From Streptomyces sp. SID13726 (GTDB lineage: Bacteria; Actinomycetota; Actinomycetes; Streptomycetales; Streptomycetaceae), in the NCBI RefSeq assembly GCF_010548375.1, contig NZ_JAAGLY010000004.1:1-64000 (forward strand): a stretch of DNA of 64,000 bases. Reading direction: 5' to 3'. Under the pieces are notes generated by a model. That model was not told where the DNA came from, did not search any database, and saw only the letters and a list, made by a program, of their open reading frames with translations. Within the stretch, counting starts at the first letter, position 1. Every line of letters begins with the position of its first letter. A program made the position numbers and the translations under genes. Of the stretch, positions 34,012 to 43,095 are shown piece after piece.

Positions 34012-37000
34012 ATGCGGGACAGCCATCGGGCGGAAGCCGAACGGCTGTTGGTGCGGGCCGTGGAGGAAGAGGTACGGCGTTCGGGCGGGCGTACCGACGG
34101 GGGTGTGCTGCTGTCGCGGGCGCGTGGGTCGCTGGACGCGATGGCGCAGACCGCGGCAGAGGAGTACGAGAGCTACACGCACGCGCTGGACGAGGCGCAG
34201 GCCGGTCAACTCACCTTCGGACAGCGGTACTCGAAGGAGGCGTCCGGAACTCCCCTGCTGGTGGCGGCGGTCGCCGCGGTCGCTGCCGCCGTCGCCGACC
34301 TGGCGCTCGGCACCGACACCGGCACCGCGCTGGGCGCGGGCGTGGTCGTGGGGGTCGTGGGCGCGGCGGCGACGGTGGTGAAGGTCGCCGGGTCGCATCT
34401 GCCGGCCGCGCATCACCGGGCGGGGGCGATCACCCAGCCGGGCGGCCCCGAGCAGCTCCGGCTCCAGTGGCTGACCGCCCTGGAGGTACGGGGCATCCGG
34501 CCCTTCCTCGACCAGCAGCGGGTGCTGAGCGCGTCCACCGGGCCGAAGAAGCCGGGGCCCCGGCTGCGCGGCACGGACAAGAGCGCGGCGGCTCGCGGGC
34601 GGAGTGTGCTGGAGCAGTCGTTCGGTCAACTACCGGAACCGGTCGGCGAGTTCGCGGACCGGCGGGCGGAGATGGGGCGCATCCGGCAGTGGGTGCAGGC
34701 CTCGCGGGCGACCACGGACACCCGGCCCACGGTGGTCGTGCTGCACGGACCGCCCGGCAGCGGCCGTACGGCACTCGCCGTACGCGCGGCGCACGACCTC
34801 AAGGACTACTTCCGCGGCGCGTGCGTGGTGGATCTGCGCGGCGACAGCCCGGAGGAGTCCCCGCTGACCACCCGGGACGCGCTGCTGCATCTGCTGAACC
34901 GGCTCGGCGCCCCGCGCGAGCAGCTGCTGTTCCGTGAGCGTTCGTCGCCGGACCAGCAGGTCAAGCGGCTGAGCGAGCTGTATCAGCAGCATCTGACCGG
35001 TGTGTCCGTGACCATCGTGCTGGACGACGCCTCGGACGCCGAGCAGGTCCGCACCCTGGTCCCCGAGCGCTCCGACAGCCTGGTCCTGGTGACCGCGCGC
35101 GGCCCGCTCGGCCTGCCGTCGGAGCTGGCCGCCCGGGTGTACGAACTGCCGGTCGAGACCATGGACGCGGCGGGCGCGGAGGAACTCCTGGACGCGGCCG
35201 CCCAGTCGGGCACCGGCCCGTACGACGCCCAATCCACCGACCTCATCAGGGAGTTGTGCGGCGGCCTGCCGCTGGCCCTGCGTATCGCGGGCTCCGCCCT
35301 CGGCCCGCGCTCGCCGCGCCAACTGGCCACGGATCTGGGGGCGTACGGCCCGGTCGAGCCCGTCGAGCGGGTCCTGTGGCTGCGTTACACCGACCAGTCG
35401 GAGCCGGCCCGCAGACTCCTGCGCCGGCTCGCGCTGGCCGGCCGGGCCTCGCTCGGCGCCGCCGCGGCGGCCGCGCTGCTGGCCACGGACGAGACGGAGG
35501 CGACCCGGCATCTGGAGGCGCTGGCCCGCGCGGGCCTGATCGACCACGTCCGCGGCAGCCGGTACCGCGTCCATGACGTGGTCCGCGCGTTCGCCCAGGC
35601 CAGGCTGCTGGACGAGGAGGAGCCCGCCGAGCGCACGGCCGCGCAGGAACGTCTCATCGTGAACTACGCCGATCTCGCCGACTCGGTGCTGCGGCTGGTC
35701 GACGGCAACATGTCGACCCGCTCGGACCGTTTCAGCCCGCACGGCTTCACCTCCCTCGACGAGGCGCTGCGCTGGCTGGACGACGAGTCGAGCTTCATCA
35801 CGGCGGCGCTCAGACACGCGGAGGGCGTGAACCAGGGGGCGGTCCTGAACCTCCTGGGCGCGCTGTGCGACTACTGCCTGCTGCGCGGCGACCTCTACCG
35901 GCTGGGCGAGATCAGCGAGTTGGCGCAGGCCGTGGACCAGGGCCTGCTGGTGCGTTCGGTGCAGTGGCGTACGGGTATAGCGGCCCGCCAGCTGGGCGAG
36001 CTGGACAAGGCGCGCACGACGCTGACCTCGGTGGTCGACCTGTACATGGAGGCCCATCACGACGCGGGCGCGGCAAGGGCGCTGTGCTCCCTCGGCATCA
36101 CCCTGCACCACCAGGGCCAGCTGACCGAGGCGGCGGCGAAGCTCCAGGAGGCCCTGGACCTCCAGGCGCCGCCCGAGCTGGCCACGGACCGCGCCTGGAC
36201 GATGCACGCCCTGGCTGCGGTGGAACGCGACCGCGGCCGCGTGGCGGAGTCGCTGGACCTGCTGACCCGCTCCCTGGTCCTGCACCGCGCCGGCGAATCC
36301 GTGCACGGCGAGGCGTGGGCCCACTTCCAGCTCGGCCAACTCGGCCTGCGCATGGGCGACGTACCGCGCGCGGAGACCGAACTGCGCACGGCCCTCGATC
36401 TGTACGGCCGTACCCGCGACGCCCGCGGCGAGGCGTGGGCGCTGACGCAGCTGGCCCGGGCCCGGCTGGTGGCGGGCGACCCGTCGGCGGCGGTCGACGG
36501 ACTGCGCCAGGCGGCGTCCCGGCACCGCGACAACGAGGACGCGCGCGGCGAGGCGTGGACGGTCTACTACCTGGGCCAGTCCCTGGAGGAGACCGGCAAC
36601 CTCGATCTCGCGGTGCGCGAACTGGAGCGCTCCCGCACGATGTTCTCCCGGATGCGCGACGTCTACGGCCTGGCCTGCGCCCGCCACCACTCGGCCCGCG
36701 TCACCCGTGACCAGCGCGCCGCCCAGACCGGCTCGTTGCGCAACTCCGGCTTCGCCAGACAGCTGCTGGTCGACGCCCGCGCCGACTTCCAGCGCATCGG
36801 CGTCGCCCACGGCGAGGCCTGGACCTGCCTCGAACTGGCCGTGGTCGACGCGGGCAACGGCCGCACCCCCCAGGCCCTGACCCTCTGCGACGAGGCGATC
36901 ACCCTCTTCACCTCGTACACCGACCGCCGCGGCGAGGACTGGGCCCGCTTCCTCCGCTGCACCCTCCTGCCCTACGCGGCCCCGGGCGGCGTGGAGATCG

Positions 37001-37212
37001 GCTCGGCCGTGGCCCAGGAGGAACTCACCCAGCTGGCCGACCGCCACCACGACACACGCGACGAGAAACTCGACGACTACGTGACCGCGTACGGGCTGCT
37101 CCTGGAACGCGGGGTGGACCTGGACACCGGCTGGCAGGCATGGCGCCTGGGAATGGTGCCCAACCGGCATGCCCGGGAGGTGATGGGGGTGGGGGTGACG
37201 CCGGCGCACTGA
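34012..37212 (+). CDS. STAND/NB-ARC NTPase with membrane region and C-terminal TPR repeats
   Basis: This 1,066-aa protein starts at MRDSHRAEAERLL after GGGGGAAG. Residues about 80-127 form two hydrophobic segments. The NTPase domain runs from about 215 to 570: Walker A is GPPGSGRT at 246-253, with Arg252 in place of the usual Lys. Walker B is VTIVLDD (337-339 DD), the GLPL motif is GGLPLALRIAG, and a winged-helix region ends in RVHDVVRAFAQ. Residues about 600-1050 are TPR repeats with recurring RGEAWxxxxLG units. STAND proteins are signal switches; in Streptomyces they act as regulators or conflict sensors. It is monocistronic with no effector domain visible, so the output is unknown. Confidence 0.87.
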   Translation: MRDSHRAEAERLLVRAVEEEVRRSGGRTDGGVLLSRARGSLDAMAQTAAEEYESYTHALDEAQAGQLTFGQRYSKEASGTPLLVAAVAAVAAAVADLALGTDTGTALGAGVVVGVVGAAATVVKVAGSHLPAAHHRAGAITQPGGPEQLRLQWLTALEVRGIRPFLDQQRVLSASTGPKKPGPRLRGTDKSAAARGRSVLEQSFGQLPEPVGEFADRRAEMGRIRQWVQASRATTDTRPTVVVLHGPPGSGRTALAVRAAHDLKDYFRGACVVDLRGDSPEESPLTTRDALLHLLNRLGAPREQLLFRERSSPDQQVKRLSELYQQHLTGVSVTIVLDDASDAEQVRTLVPERSDSLVLVTARGPLGLPSELAARVYELPVETMDAAGAEELLDAAAQSGTGPYDAQSTDLIRELCGGLPLALRIAGSALGPRSPRQLATDLGAYGPVEPVERVLWLRYTDQSEPARRLLRRLALAGRASLGAAAAAALLATDETEATRHLEALARAGLIDHVRGSRYRVHDVVRAFAQARLLDEEEPAERTAAQERLIVNYADLADSVLRLVDGNMSTRSDRFSPHGFTSLDEALRWLDDESSFITAALRHAEGVNQGAVLNLLGALCDYCLLRGDLYRLGEISELAQAVDQGLLVRSVQWRTGIAARQLGELDKARTTLTSVVDLYMEAHHDAGAARALCSLGITLHHQGQLTEAAAKLQEALDLQAPPELATDRAWTMHALAAVERDRGRVAESLDLLTRSLVLHRAGESVHGEAWAHFQLGQLGLRMGDVPRAETELRTALDLYGRTRDARGEAWALTQLARARLVAGDPSAAVDGLRQAASRHRDNEDARGEAWTVYYLGQSLEETGNLDLAVRELERSRTMFSRMRDVYGLACARHHSARVTRDQRAAQTGSLRNSGFARQLLVDARADFQRIGVAHGEAWTCLELAVVDAGNGRTPQALTLCDEAITLFTSYTDRRGEDWARFLRCTLLPYAAPGGVEIGSAVAQEELTQLADRHHDTRDEKLDDYVTAYGLLLERGVDLDTGWQAWRLGMVPNRHAREVMGVGVTPAH

Positions 37213-37387
37213 GGTGCGGGGGCCGGGGCGCTGAGGGGCGGGGGCCGGGGCACCCCGGCACGGCATACGTCACCCGCGGCCCGGTCGGCGCGACGCACTC
37301 GCGACTCGACCGGGCCACCGGTTCCGGCCTCCGGGGCCGCTACGGGCCCTGGTGCAGCCGTGGATCAGCCCTCGGGGTGCCTCTGGG

Positions 37388-37648
37388 TCAGCCCTTGGCG
37401 GACGACGCCGTGCCCGAGGAGGTCTCCGCGGTCTCCTTGGCGGAGGTGTCCTCGTCCGGGGTCTCCTTGAAGTCGACCTTGCCCATGTGCTTGCTCATGG
37501 ACTTCATCAGGACCCACACCGCCAGGGCCATCGCCGCGAAGACGATGAAGCCGAGGACGCCGGGGGTGACCTTGTCCTCGTCGACCTCCTTGGCGAAGGT
37601 CACGAAGTGCGTCATTGCCAGGCTTGCGCTTGCGCTCATGTCAGGCAT
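37388..37648 (-). CDS. Small single-pass membrane protein downstream of mca
   Basis: This 86-aa protein has one transmembrane helix (PGVLGFIVFAAMALAVWVLM, about residues 29-48) and an acidic Ser/Thr-rich tail. The ATG overlaps the end of the mca gene by 8 bp. In-frame starts also exist at 37639 and 37615, the latter giving MTHFVTFAKEVDED, so the true N-terminus is uncertain. The gene pair is common in Streptomyces, but no function is known to me. Confidence 0.8.
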   Translation of the reverse strand: MPDMSASASLAMTHFVTFAKEVDEDKVTPGVLGFIVFAAMALAVWVLMKSMSKHMGKVDFKETPDEDTSAKETAETSSGTASSAKG

Positions 37649-38522
37649 TGTCCCGGACGCCCGCGAAGAGGTCGTCCTCGGGGAGGGAGGTATCGACGAG
37701 CGACTTCGCCAGCTCGTACTCCTCCGTCGGCCAGACCTCCTTCTGGAGGTCCAGCGGGACCTTGAACCAGCCGCCGTCGGGGTCGATCTGGGTGGCGTGC
37801 GCGATCAGGGCCTTGTCGCGGATCTCGTAGAAGTCGGCGCACGGAACATGCGTGGTCAGGGTGCGGTCGCTGATCGGCGAGTCGTCCCAGCGCTTGAGCC
37901 AGTCCCCGTACGGCGAGTCCAGGCCCCGCGCGATCAGGGCGTGGTGCAGCGCCTCGGTGCGCGGACGGTTGAAGCCCTGGTTGTAGTAGAGCTTCTGCGG
38001 CTGGTACGCCGGGCCGTACTCCGACTCCGGGTACTTCTCGGTGTCGGCCGCGCCCTCGAAGGCCACCATCGAGATCTTGTGGGTCATGATGTGGTCGGGG
38101 TGCGGGTAGCCGCCGTTCTCGTCGTAGGTGGTGATCACCTGCGGACGGAAGGAGCGGATCTGCTTCACCAGCTCGCCGGCCGCCTTGTCGACGTCCTCGA
38201 GTGCGAAGCAGCCCTCGGGCAGCGGCGGCAGCGGGTCGCCCTCGGGCAGGCCCGAGTCGACGAAGCCGAGCCACTCCTGCTTGACGCCGAGGATCTCGCG
38301 GGCCTCGTCCATCTCCTTCTTGCGTACCTCGTGGATGTGCTCCTCGATGTACTTGTCGCCCTGAAGCTTCGGATTGAGGATGGATCCGCGCTCCCCGCCC
38401 GTGCAGGTCACGACCAGCACGTCCACCCCCTCGGACACGTACTTCGCCATGGTGGCCGCGCCCTTGCTCGACTCGTCGTCGGGGTGGGCGTGCACGGCCA
38501 TCAGTCGCAGCTGGTCAGTCAA
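37641..38522 (-). CDS. mca: Mycothiol S-conjugate amidase
   Basis: This 293-aa zinc amidase starts at TTG with GAGGATTGAG upstream. It cleaves mycothiol S-conjugates to a mercapturic acid and glucosaminyl-inositol, the actinobacterial detoxification route for electrophiles and antibiotics. Zinc ligands begin at HAHPDDESS (H13, D16), with a later His in YPHPDHIMTH. Length fits Mca rather than the shorter-motif MshB deacetylase, and TGGERGSILNPKLQG is Mca-like. Neighbours (small membrane protein, divergent DUF4307 gene, greA) are the usual actinobacterial mca context. Confidence 0.93.
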   Translation of the reverse strand: MTDQLRLMAVHAHPDDESSKGAATMAKYVSEGVDVLVVTCTGGERGSILNPKLQGDKYIEEHIHEVRKKEMDEAREILGVKQEWLGFVDSGLPEGDPLPPLPEGCFALEDVDKAAGELVKQIRSFRPQVITTYDENGGYPHPDHIMTHKISMVAFEGAADTEKYPESEYGPAYQPQKLYYNQGFNRPRTEALHHALIARGLDSPYGDWLKRWDDSPISDRTLTTHVPCADFYEIRDKALIAHATQIDPDGGWFKVPLDLQKEVWPTEEYELAKSLVDTSLPEDDLFAGVRDNA

Positions 38523-38637
38523 GACTCAATCCTCGTAAGTCGGCGCCCCCGGTGTCTTCGGGCGCGAACGGCGGCTTCTATAGTGACCGAATCGGGGGGC
38601 GATTAATTCCACGGCCTGGTTTCCCAGGGAGACGATC

Positions 38638-39036
38638 ATGAGTACGGCGAGCACACGACTGCCCGAGGGCCGCTACGGCCGCTCCTCGGACGAGCGCGCC
38701 GACCACAAGCTCAAGATCGCCGGTGCCGTGCTCGGCGCCCTCGTGGTGGTGCTGATCGGCTACTTCGCCTATCACTACGTGGGCCAGAACAAGATCAGCG
38801 GCGAGGTGATCGCCTTCGACGCGAAGAAGTCCGTGGTCGAGGTGCATCTGGAGGTCCGCAAGGACTCCGGCACCTCCGGGTACTGCACGGTCCGCTCCCA
38901 GGCCGCGGACGGCGCCGAGGTCGGCCGGGCCGACTTCCGCTTCGACGGGGACTCCACCCGCATCGACCGGCTCGTCACCCTCCGTACGACGGCCCCGGGC
39001 ACCACGGCCGAGCTGCTCGGCTGTCACGCCGACTGA
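38638..39036 (+). CDS. DUF4307 single-pass membrane protein
   Basis: This 132-aa protein has an N-terminal cytoplasmic stretch (LPEGRYGRSSDERAD), one membrane helix at about residues 28-48 (IAGAVLGALVVVLIGYFAYH) and an extracytoplasmic beta-rich domain with two Cys (SGYCTVRSQ, LLGCHAD). Sequence and location, divergent from mca and before greA, are typical of DUF4307. The role is unknown. The start is preceded by GGGAGACGATC. Confidence 0.88.
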   Translation: MSTASTRLPEGRYGRSSDERADHKLKIAGAVLGALVVVLIGYFAYHYVGQNKISGEVIAFDAKKSVVEVHLEVRKDSGTSGYCTVRSQAADGAEVGRADFRFDGDSTRIDRLVTLRTTAPGTTAELLGCHAD

Positions 39037-39204
39037 CATCACCCTCGATACCCGGCGGCTGACCTGCGCCGACGTTTTTCTGATGGCTTATGTCCTCCCC
39101 CTTCGGCCGCTGAATTGTTAGGCTCGTGGTTTCGCCCACCCCTGAAGGAACATTCTTCTGGGTAGGGCGATGCTTTGTATTCCCAGTACCTACGAGGAGC
39201 ACCT

Positions 39205-39705
39205 GTGACCCAGACCAGCGAAGACGTCACCTGGCTTACGCAGGAGGCGTACACCAAGCTCAAGGAAGAGCTGGCGTACCTGTCTGGTCCCGCGCGCGAG
39301 GAAGTGACCGCGAAGATCGCGGCCGCGCGCGAGGAGGGCGACCTGCGCGAGAACGGCGGGTACCACGCGGCCAAGGAAGAGCAGGGCAAGCAGGAGCTCC
39401 GCATCCGCCAGCTGACCCAGCTCCTGGAGAAGGCCAAGGTCGGCGAGGCTCCGGCATCGGCGGACGGCGCGGTGGCGCCGGGCATGGTCGTGACGATCGC
39501 CTTCGACGGCGACAAGGACGACACCATGACCTTCCTGCTCGCCTCGCGCGAATACGCGAGCGCGGACGTCGAGACCTACTCGCCGCAGTCCCCGCTGGGC
39601 TCCGGCGTGATCGGACACAAGGTCGGCGAGGACGCGGAGTACGAACTGCCGAACGGCAGGAAGGCCTCCGTCACCATCCTCAAGGCCGAGGCCTACAGCG
39701 GCTGA
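39205..39705 (+). CDS. greA: Transcription elongation factor GreA
   Basis: This 166-aa protein starts at GTG with GAGGAGC upstream. The N-terminal coiled coil (residues about 10-85) carries the acidic tip REEGDLRENGGYHAAKEEQG, which reaches into the RNA polymerase channel to stimulate cleavage of backtracked RNA. The C-terminal FKBP-like domain ends in LPNGRKASVTILKAEAYSG. The acidic tip (D, E) is intact. A hairpin terminator follows. Confidence 0.93.
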   Translation: MTQTSEDVTWLTQEAYTKLKEELAYLSGPAREEVTAKIAAAREEGDLRENGGYHAAKEEQGKQELRIRQLTQLLEKAKVGEAPASADGAVAPGMVVTIAFDGDKDDTMTFLLASREYASADVETYSPQSPLGSGVIGHKVGEDAEYELPNGRKASVTILKAEAYSG

Positions 39706-39732
39706 CCCCGGCCGACCCCTTCGCCCTTGCCG

Positions 39733-39763
39733 GACCCCCGGCGCCCTCGTGGCGCCGGGGGTC
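39733..39763. terminator. Hairpin terminator between greA and the ABC permease gene
   Basis: GACCCCCGGCGCC (39733-39745), loop CTCGT, and GGCGCCGGGGGTC (39751-39763) form a perfect 13-bp stem between convergent genes. The flank is only weakly T-rich, as is common in Streptomyces. Confidence 0.8.
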
Positions 39764-39766
39764 TCG

Positions 39767-40573
39767 TCATGCGGTGGCCGAGCGGTACTTGCGGACCGCG
39801 AGGGTGCGGAAGACGACGATGATCAGGACCGAGTAGATCAGCGAGGCCCAGACCGGGTGCTGCATGGGCCAGGCGCCGGACTCGGACAGACCGGGGTCGC
39901 CGAAGAGCTTGCGGGAGGCCTGGACGGTCGCGCTGAACGGGTTCCACTCGGCGACATGCCGCAGCCAGGGCGTCATCTGGCCGGTGTCCACGAAGGCGTT
40001 CGAGATGAACGTCACCGGGAACAGCCAGATCAGTCCTCCCGAGGTGGCCGCCTCCGGGGTGCGCACGGACAGGCCGATCAGCGCGCCGATCCAGGTGAAG
40101 GCGTATCCGAGCAGGAGCAGCAGGCCGAAGCCGCCCAGGATCTTGCCGATGTTGGTCGAGTCCACGGAGCCGGGGCGCCAGCCCACGAGCAGTGCGACCA
40201 GGGCGAGGACCAGGAGCGTCAGGGCCGTCTGCACGAGGTCGGCGACGGTACGGCCGGTCAGCACCGCGCCGCGCGCCATCGGCAGCGACCGGAACCGGTC
40301 GATGAGCCCCTTGTGCATGTCGTCGGCGATGCCCGCGCCGGCGCCCGCGGTGGCGAACGTGACGGTCTGCGCGAAGATGCCCGCCATCAGGAAGTTCTTG
40401 TAGACGTCCGGGTCGGTGCTGTCGCCGATCTTCATCGAGCCGCCGAAGACGTATGTGAACAGCACCACGAACATGATGGGCTGGACCAGGCCGAACAGGA
40501 TCATCTCGGGGATCCGGGTCATCCTGATCAGGTTCCGGCGGGCGATGACCAGGGAGTCGTTCACGCTGCTCAC
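39767..40573 (-). CDS. ABC-2 type exporter permease (DrrB-like)
   Basis: This 268-aa protein has about six membrane helices and the ABC-2 signature region (SVRTPEAATSGGLIWLFPVTFISNAFV). It pairs with the upstream ATPase by ATGA overlap (40570-40573). DrrB-type permeases export hydrophobic drugs such as anthracyclines or move lipids. The substrate here is unknown; there are no biosynthetic genes nearby. Confidence 0.9.
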   Translation of the reverse strand: MSSVNDSLVIARRNLIRMTRIPEMILFGLVQPIMFVVLFTYVFGGSMKIGDSTDPDVYKNFLMAGIFAQTVTFATAGAGAGIADDMHKGLIDRFRSLPMARGAVLTGRTVADLVQTALTLLVLALVALLVGWRPGSVDSTNIGKILGGFGLLLLLGYAFTWIGALIGLSVRTPEAATSGGLIWLFPVTFISNAFVDTGQMTPWLRHVAEWNPFSATVQASRKLFGDPGLSESGAWPMQHPVWASLIYSVLIIVVFRTLAVRKYRSATA

Positions 40574-41547
40574 TTGGTGGTCTCCTTGTCGCTCTCCTCG
40601 TCCTTGACCTCGGCCGCGTGACCTGTCAGGGACAGGAAGACGTCGTCGAGGGTGGGGCGGCGCAGGCCGATGTCGTCGATCTCGATGCCGCGGCTGTCGA
40701 GTTCGCGGATGACCTCGGCGAGGAGCTTGGCGCCACCGGTGACGGGCACGGTGAGCTTGCGCATGTGGTCCTCGACGGTGGTGTCGCCCTTGCCGAAGCC
40801 GCGCAGCACCTCGGAGGCGGCCTGGATGTGAGCGCGCTCGTGCACCACGACCTCGACGCGCTCGCCGCCGGTGCGGGCCTTGAGCTGGTCGGAGGTGCCC
40901 TGGGCGATGACATGGCCGTGGTCGACGACGGCGATGTCATGGGCGAGGTGGTCGGCCTCCTCCAAGTACTGGGTGGTCAAGAGGAGGGTGGTGCCGCCCG
41001 AGACCAGCCGCTTGATGACCTCCCACAGCAGCTGCCGGTTGCGGGGGTCGAGGCCGGTGGTCGGTTCGTCCATGAACATCACGGGCGGTGAGACCACGAG
41101 GGCGGCCGCGAGGTCGAGGCGGCGGCGCATACCGCCGGAGTAGGTCTTGGTGGGGCGGTCGGCCGCGTCCACGAGGTCGAACTGCTCCAGCAGCTCGGCC
41201 GCGCGGGCCTTCGCCGCCTGGGCCTTCATCTGGTAGAGCTGTCCGACCATCTGGAGGTTCTCGCGGCCGGTGAGGTATTCGTCGACCGCCGCGAACTGGC
41301 CGGACAGTCCGATGGAGCGCCGTACCTCGTCGGGCTGCTTGAGCACGTCGAGTCCGGCGACCACGGCCCTGCCGCTGTCGGGGCGCAGGAGGGTCGTCAG
41401 ACAGCGGACGGCTGTCGTCTTGCCCGCGCCGTTCGGTCCGAGGAGGCCCAGGACGGTGCCCTCCGGGACGTCGAGGTCGACGCCGTCCAGAGCTCGTACG
41501 TCACCGAAGGTCTTGACCAGACCTTCGGCATAGATGGCGCCTGGCAT
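40570..41547 (-). CDS. ABC exporter ATP-binding protein (DrrA-like)
   Basis: This 325-aa ATPase starts at MPGAIYAEGLVKTFG after GGAGACTTAT. Walker A is GPNGAGKTT, the signature is YSGGMRRRLDLA, Walker B is MFMDEPTTGLDPRNR and the switch His lies in LLTTQYLEEADHLAHD. The C-terminal extension of about 90 residues (RGIEIDDIGLRRPTLDDVFLSLTG) is typical of the DrrA subfamily. Its upstream region holds a 16-bp palindrome, 41650-41665, probably the operator controlling both transporter genes. Confidence 0.93.
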   Translation of the reverse strand: MPGAIYAEGLVKTFGDVRALDGVDLDVPEGTVLGLLGPNGAGKTTAVRCLTTLLRPDSGRAVVAGLDVLKQPDEVRRSIGLSGQFAAVDEYLTGRENLQMVGQLYQMKAQAAKARAAELLEQFDLVDAADRPTKTYSGGMRRRLDLAAALVVSPPVMFMDEPTTGLDPRNRQLLWEVIKRLVSGGTTLLLTTQYLEEADHLAHDIAVVDHGHVIAQGTSDQLKARTGGERVEVVVHERAHIQAASEVLRGFGKGDTTVEDHMRKLTVPVTGGAKLLAEVIRELDSRGIEIDDIGLRRPTLDDVFLSLTGHAAEVKDEESDKETTK

Positions 41548-41649
41548 ATAAGTCTCCACGTCGTCGGGGATTCTCTGGAAAGCCTAGGTTTGTGCGATTT
41601 CCTCCGCCCGGCGAAGGGCGGAGCGGGGATCGGCATGCGACACACCATA

Positions 41650-41665
41650 ACGCGATGTATCGCGT
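41650..41665. promoter_or_regulatory. 16-bp palindrome upstream of the DrrAB-like operon
   Basis: ACGCGATGTATCGCGT has perfect 7-bp arms around GT, about 100 bp before the ATPase start and 57 bp after the end of the threonine dehydratase gene. CGCGAT-type palindromes are often seen before drug-exporter genes controlled by PadR or TetR proteins; that link is from general knowledge. No regulator gene is adjacent. Confidence 0.5.
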
Positions 41666-41721
41666 CTCTCAACGGACTTACCCGAACGAGTGACGCCTGA
41701 GTTCCGAACCGGGTCCCGACC

Positions 41722-42951
41722 TCAGTCGATGACCGTGTAACCCGCCTCGCGCAGGGCGCGGCCGACCTCGGCACAGTGCTCCGGGCCCTTCGTCTCCAGG
41801 TGCAGCTCGACCTCCGCCTCCGCGAGCCCGAGCCGTGGATCGGTCCGGACGTGGCTCACGTCCAGGACATTAGCGTCGACCACTGACAACACCCCGAGAA
41901 GCGTCGCGAGGGCGCCCGGGCGGTCCGTCAGCCGGAGCCGGACGGCCAGGTAGCGGCCCTGCGCGGCCATGCCGTGGCGCAGCACCCGCTGGAGCAGCAC
42001 CGGGTCGACGTTGCCGCCGGAGAGCAGCGCGACCACCGGTCCCTCGAAGGAGCCGGGGTCGCTCAGCAGAGCCGCGACCGGGCTCGCCCCGGCCGGTTCG
42101 ACGACCAGCTTGGCCCGCTCCAGGCAGAGCAGCAGGGCGGCGGACAGCTCGTCCTCCGAGACCGTGCGGACCTCGTCGACGAGTTCCTCCACGATCGCGA
42201 ACGGCACGTCGCCCGGCCGCCCGACCTTCATGCCGTCGGCCATCGTCACGGGGTTGTCGACCGACACCGGGCGCCCGGCCGCCAGCGAGGGCGGGTACGC
42301 GGCGGCGCCCGCCGCCTGGACGCCGATGATCCGCACGTCGGGCCGCAGCGCCTTCACCGCGATGGCGACCCCGGCCGCGAGTCCGCCGCCGCCGATGCCG
42401 AGGACGACCGTGCGCACCTCGGGGCACTGGTCCAGGATCTCCAGGCCCACCGTGCCCTGGCCGGCGATGACGTCCGGGTGGTCGAAGGGGTGGATGAACA
42501 CCGCGCCCGTCTCGGCCGCGTACTCCTGGGCGGCGGCCAGCGTCTCGTCGACCACCTGGCCGTGCAGGCGCACCTCGGCGCCGTACTCCCGGGTGGCGCT
42601 GATCTTCGGCAGCGGGGCGCCCTTGGGCATGAACACCGTGGAGCGCACGCCGAGCAGGGTGGACGCCAGCGCGACGCCCTGCGCGTGGTTGCCGGCGCTA
42701 GCGGCGACCACGCCCGCGGCCCGCTCCTCGGGGAGCAGTCCGGCGATCCGCACGTAGGCGCCGCGGAGTTTGAACGACCCGGTCCGCTGGAGGTTCTCGC
42801 ACTTGAAGTGCACCGGCGCGCCCACCAGGTGGGTGAGATGGCGGCTGCCCTCCATCGCCGTCACCCGCGCCACGCCCGTCAGCATCTTCTGCGCGCCGCG
42901 CACGTCGTCGAGCGTCACCGGCGGCACGGGGCGGGCCTTGCGGTAGTTCAT
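41722..42951 (-). CDS. ilvA: Threonine ammonia-lyase (threonine dehydratase) with ACT domain
   Basis: This 409-aa enzyme turns threonine into 2-oxobutyrate and ammonia. The PLP lysine is K61 in LQRTGSFKLRGA, the phosphate-binding glycines are GIGGGGLAAG, and a C-terminal ACT domain (about 330-405, DRPGALATLLGVLSVVDANV) should bind a regulatory amino acid. Length matches the single-ACT form rather than the 500-aa E. coli IlvA, so it may be biosynthetic or catabolic. It is divergent from the MarR gene. Confidence 0.9.
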   Translation of the reverse strand: MNYRKARPVPPVTLDDVRGAQKMLTGVARVTAMEGSRHLTHLVGAPVHFKCENLQRTGSFKLRGAYVRIAGLLPEERAAGVVAASAGNHAQGVALASTLLGVRSTVFMPKGAPLPKISATREYGAEVRLHGQVVDETLAAAQEYAAETGAVFIHPFDHPDVIAGQGTVGLEILDQCPEVRTVVLGIGGGGLAAGVAIAVKALRPDVRIIGVQAAGAAAYPPSLAAGRPVSVDNPVTMADGMKVGRPGDVPFAIVEELVDEVRTVSEDELSAALLLCLERAKLVVEPAGASPVAALLSDPGSFEGPVVALLSGGNVDPVLLQRVLRHGMAAQGRYLAVRLRLTDRPGALATLLGVLSVVDANVLDVSHVRTDPRLGLAEAEVELHLETKGPEHCAEVGRALREAGYTVID

Positions 42952-43095
42952 GACTCAAGTCTCGCAGTTCACACGCGCGCGCTCGCGCTGTGACCAACGT
43001 CCGAGACGGGTTTGCGCAGCGCTGGTACGGCTCGCCTTCCGGCCGCGTACCCTGTCCCCCAACCTTGCAGCCCTTCATGAAGTGAGCCCCCGGCC

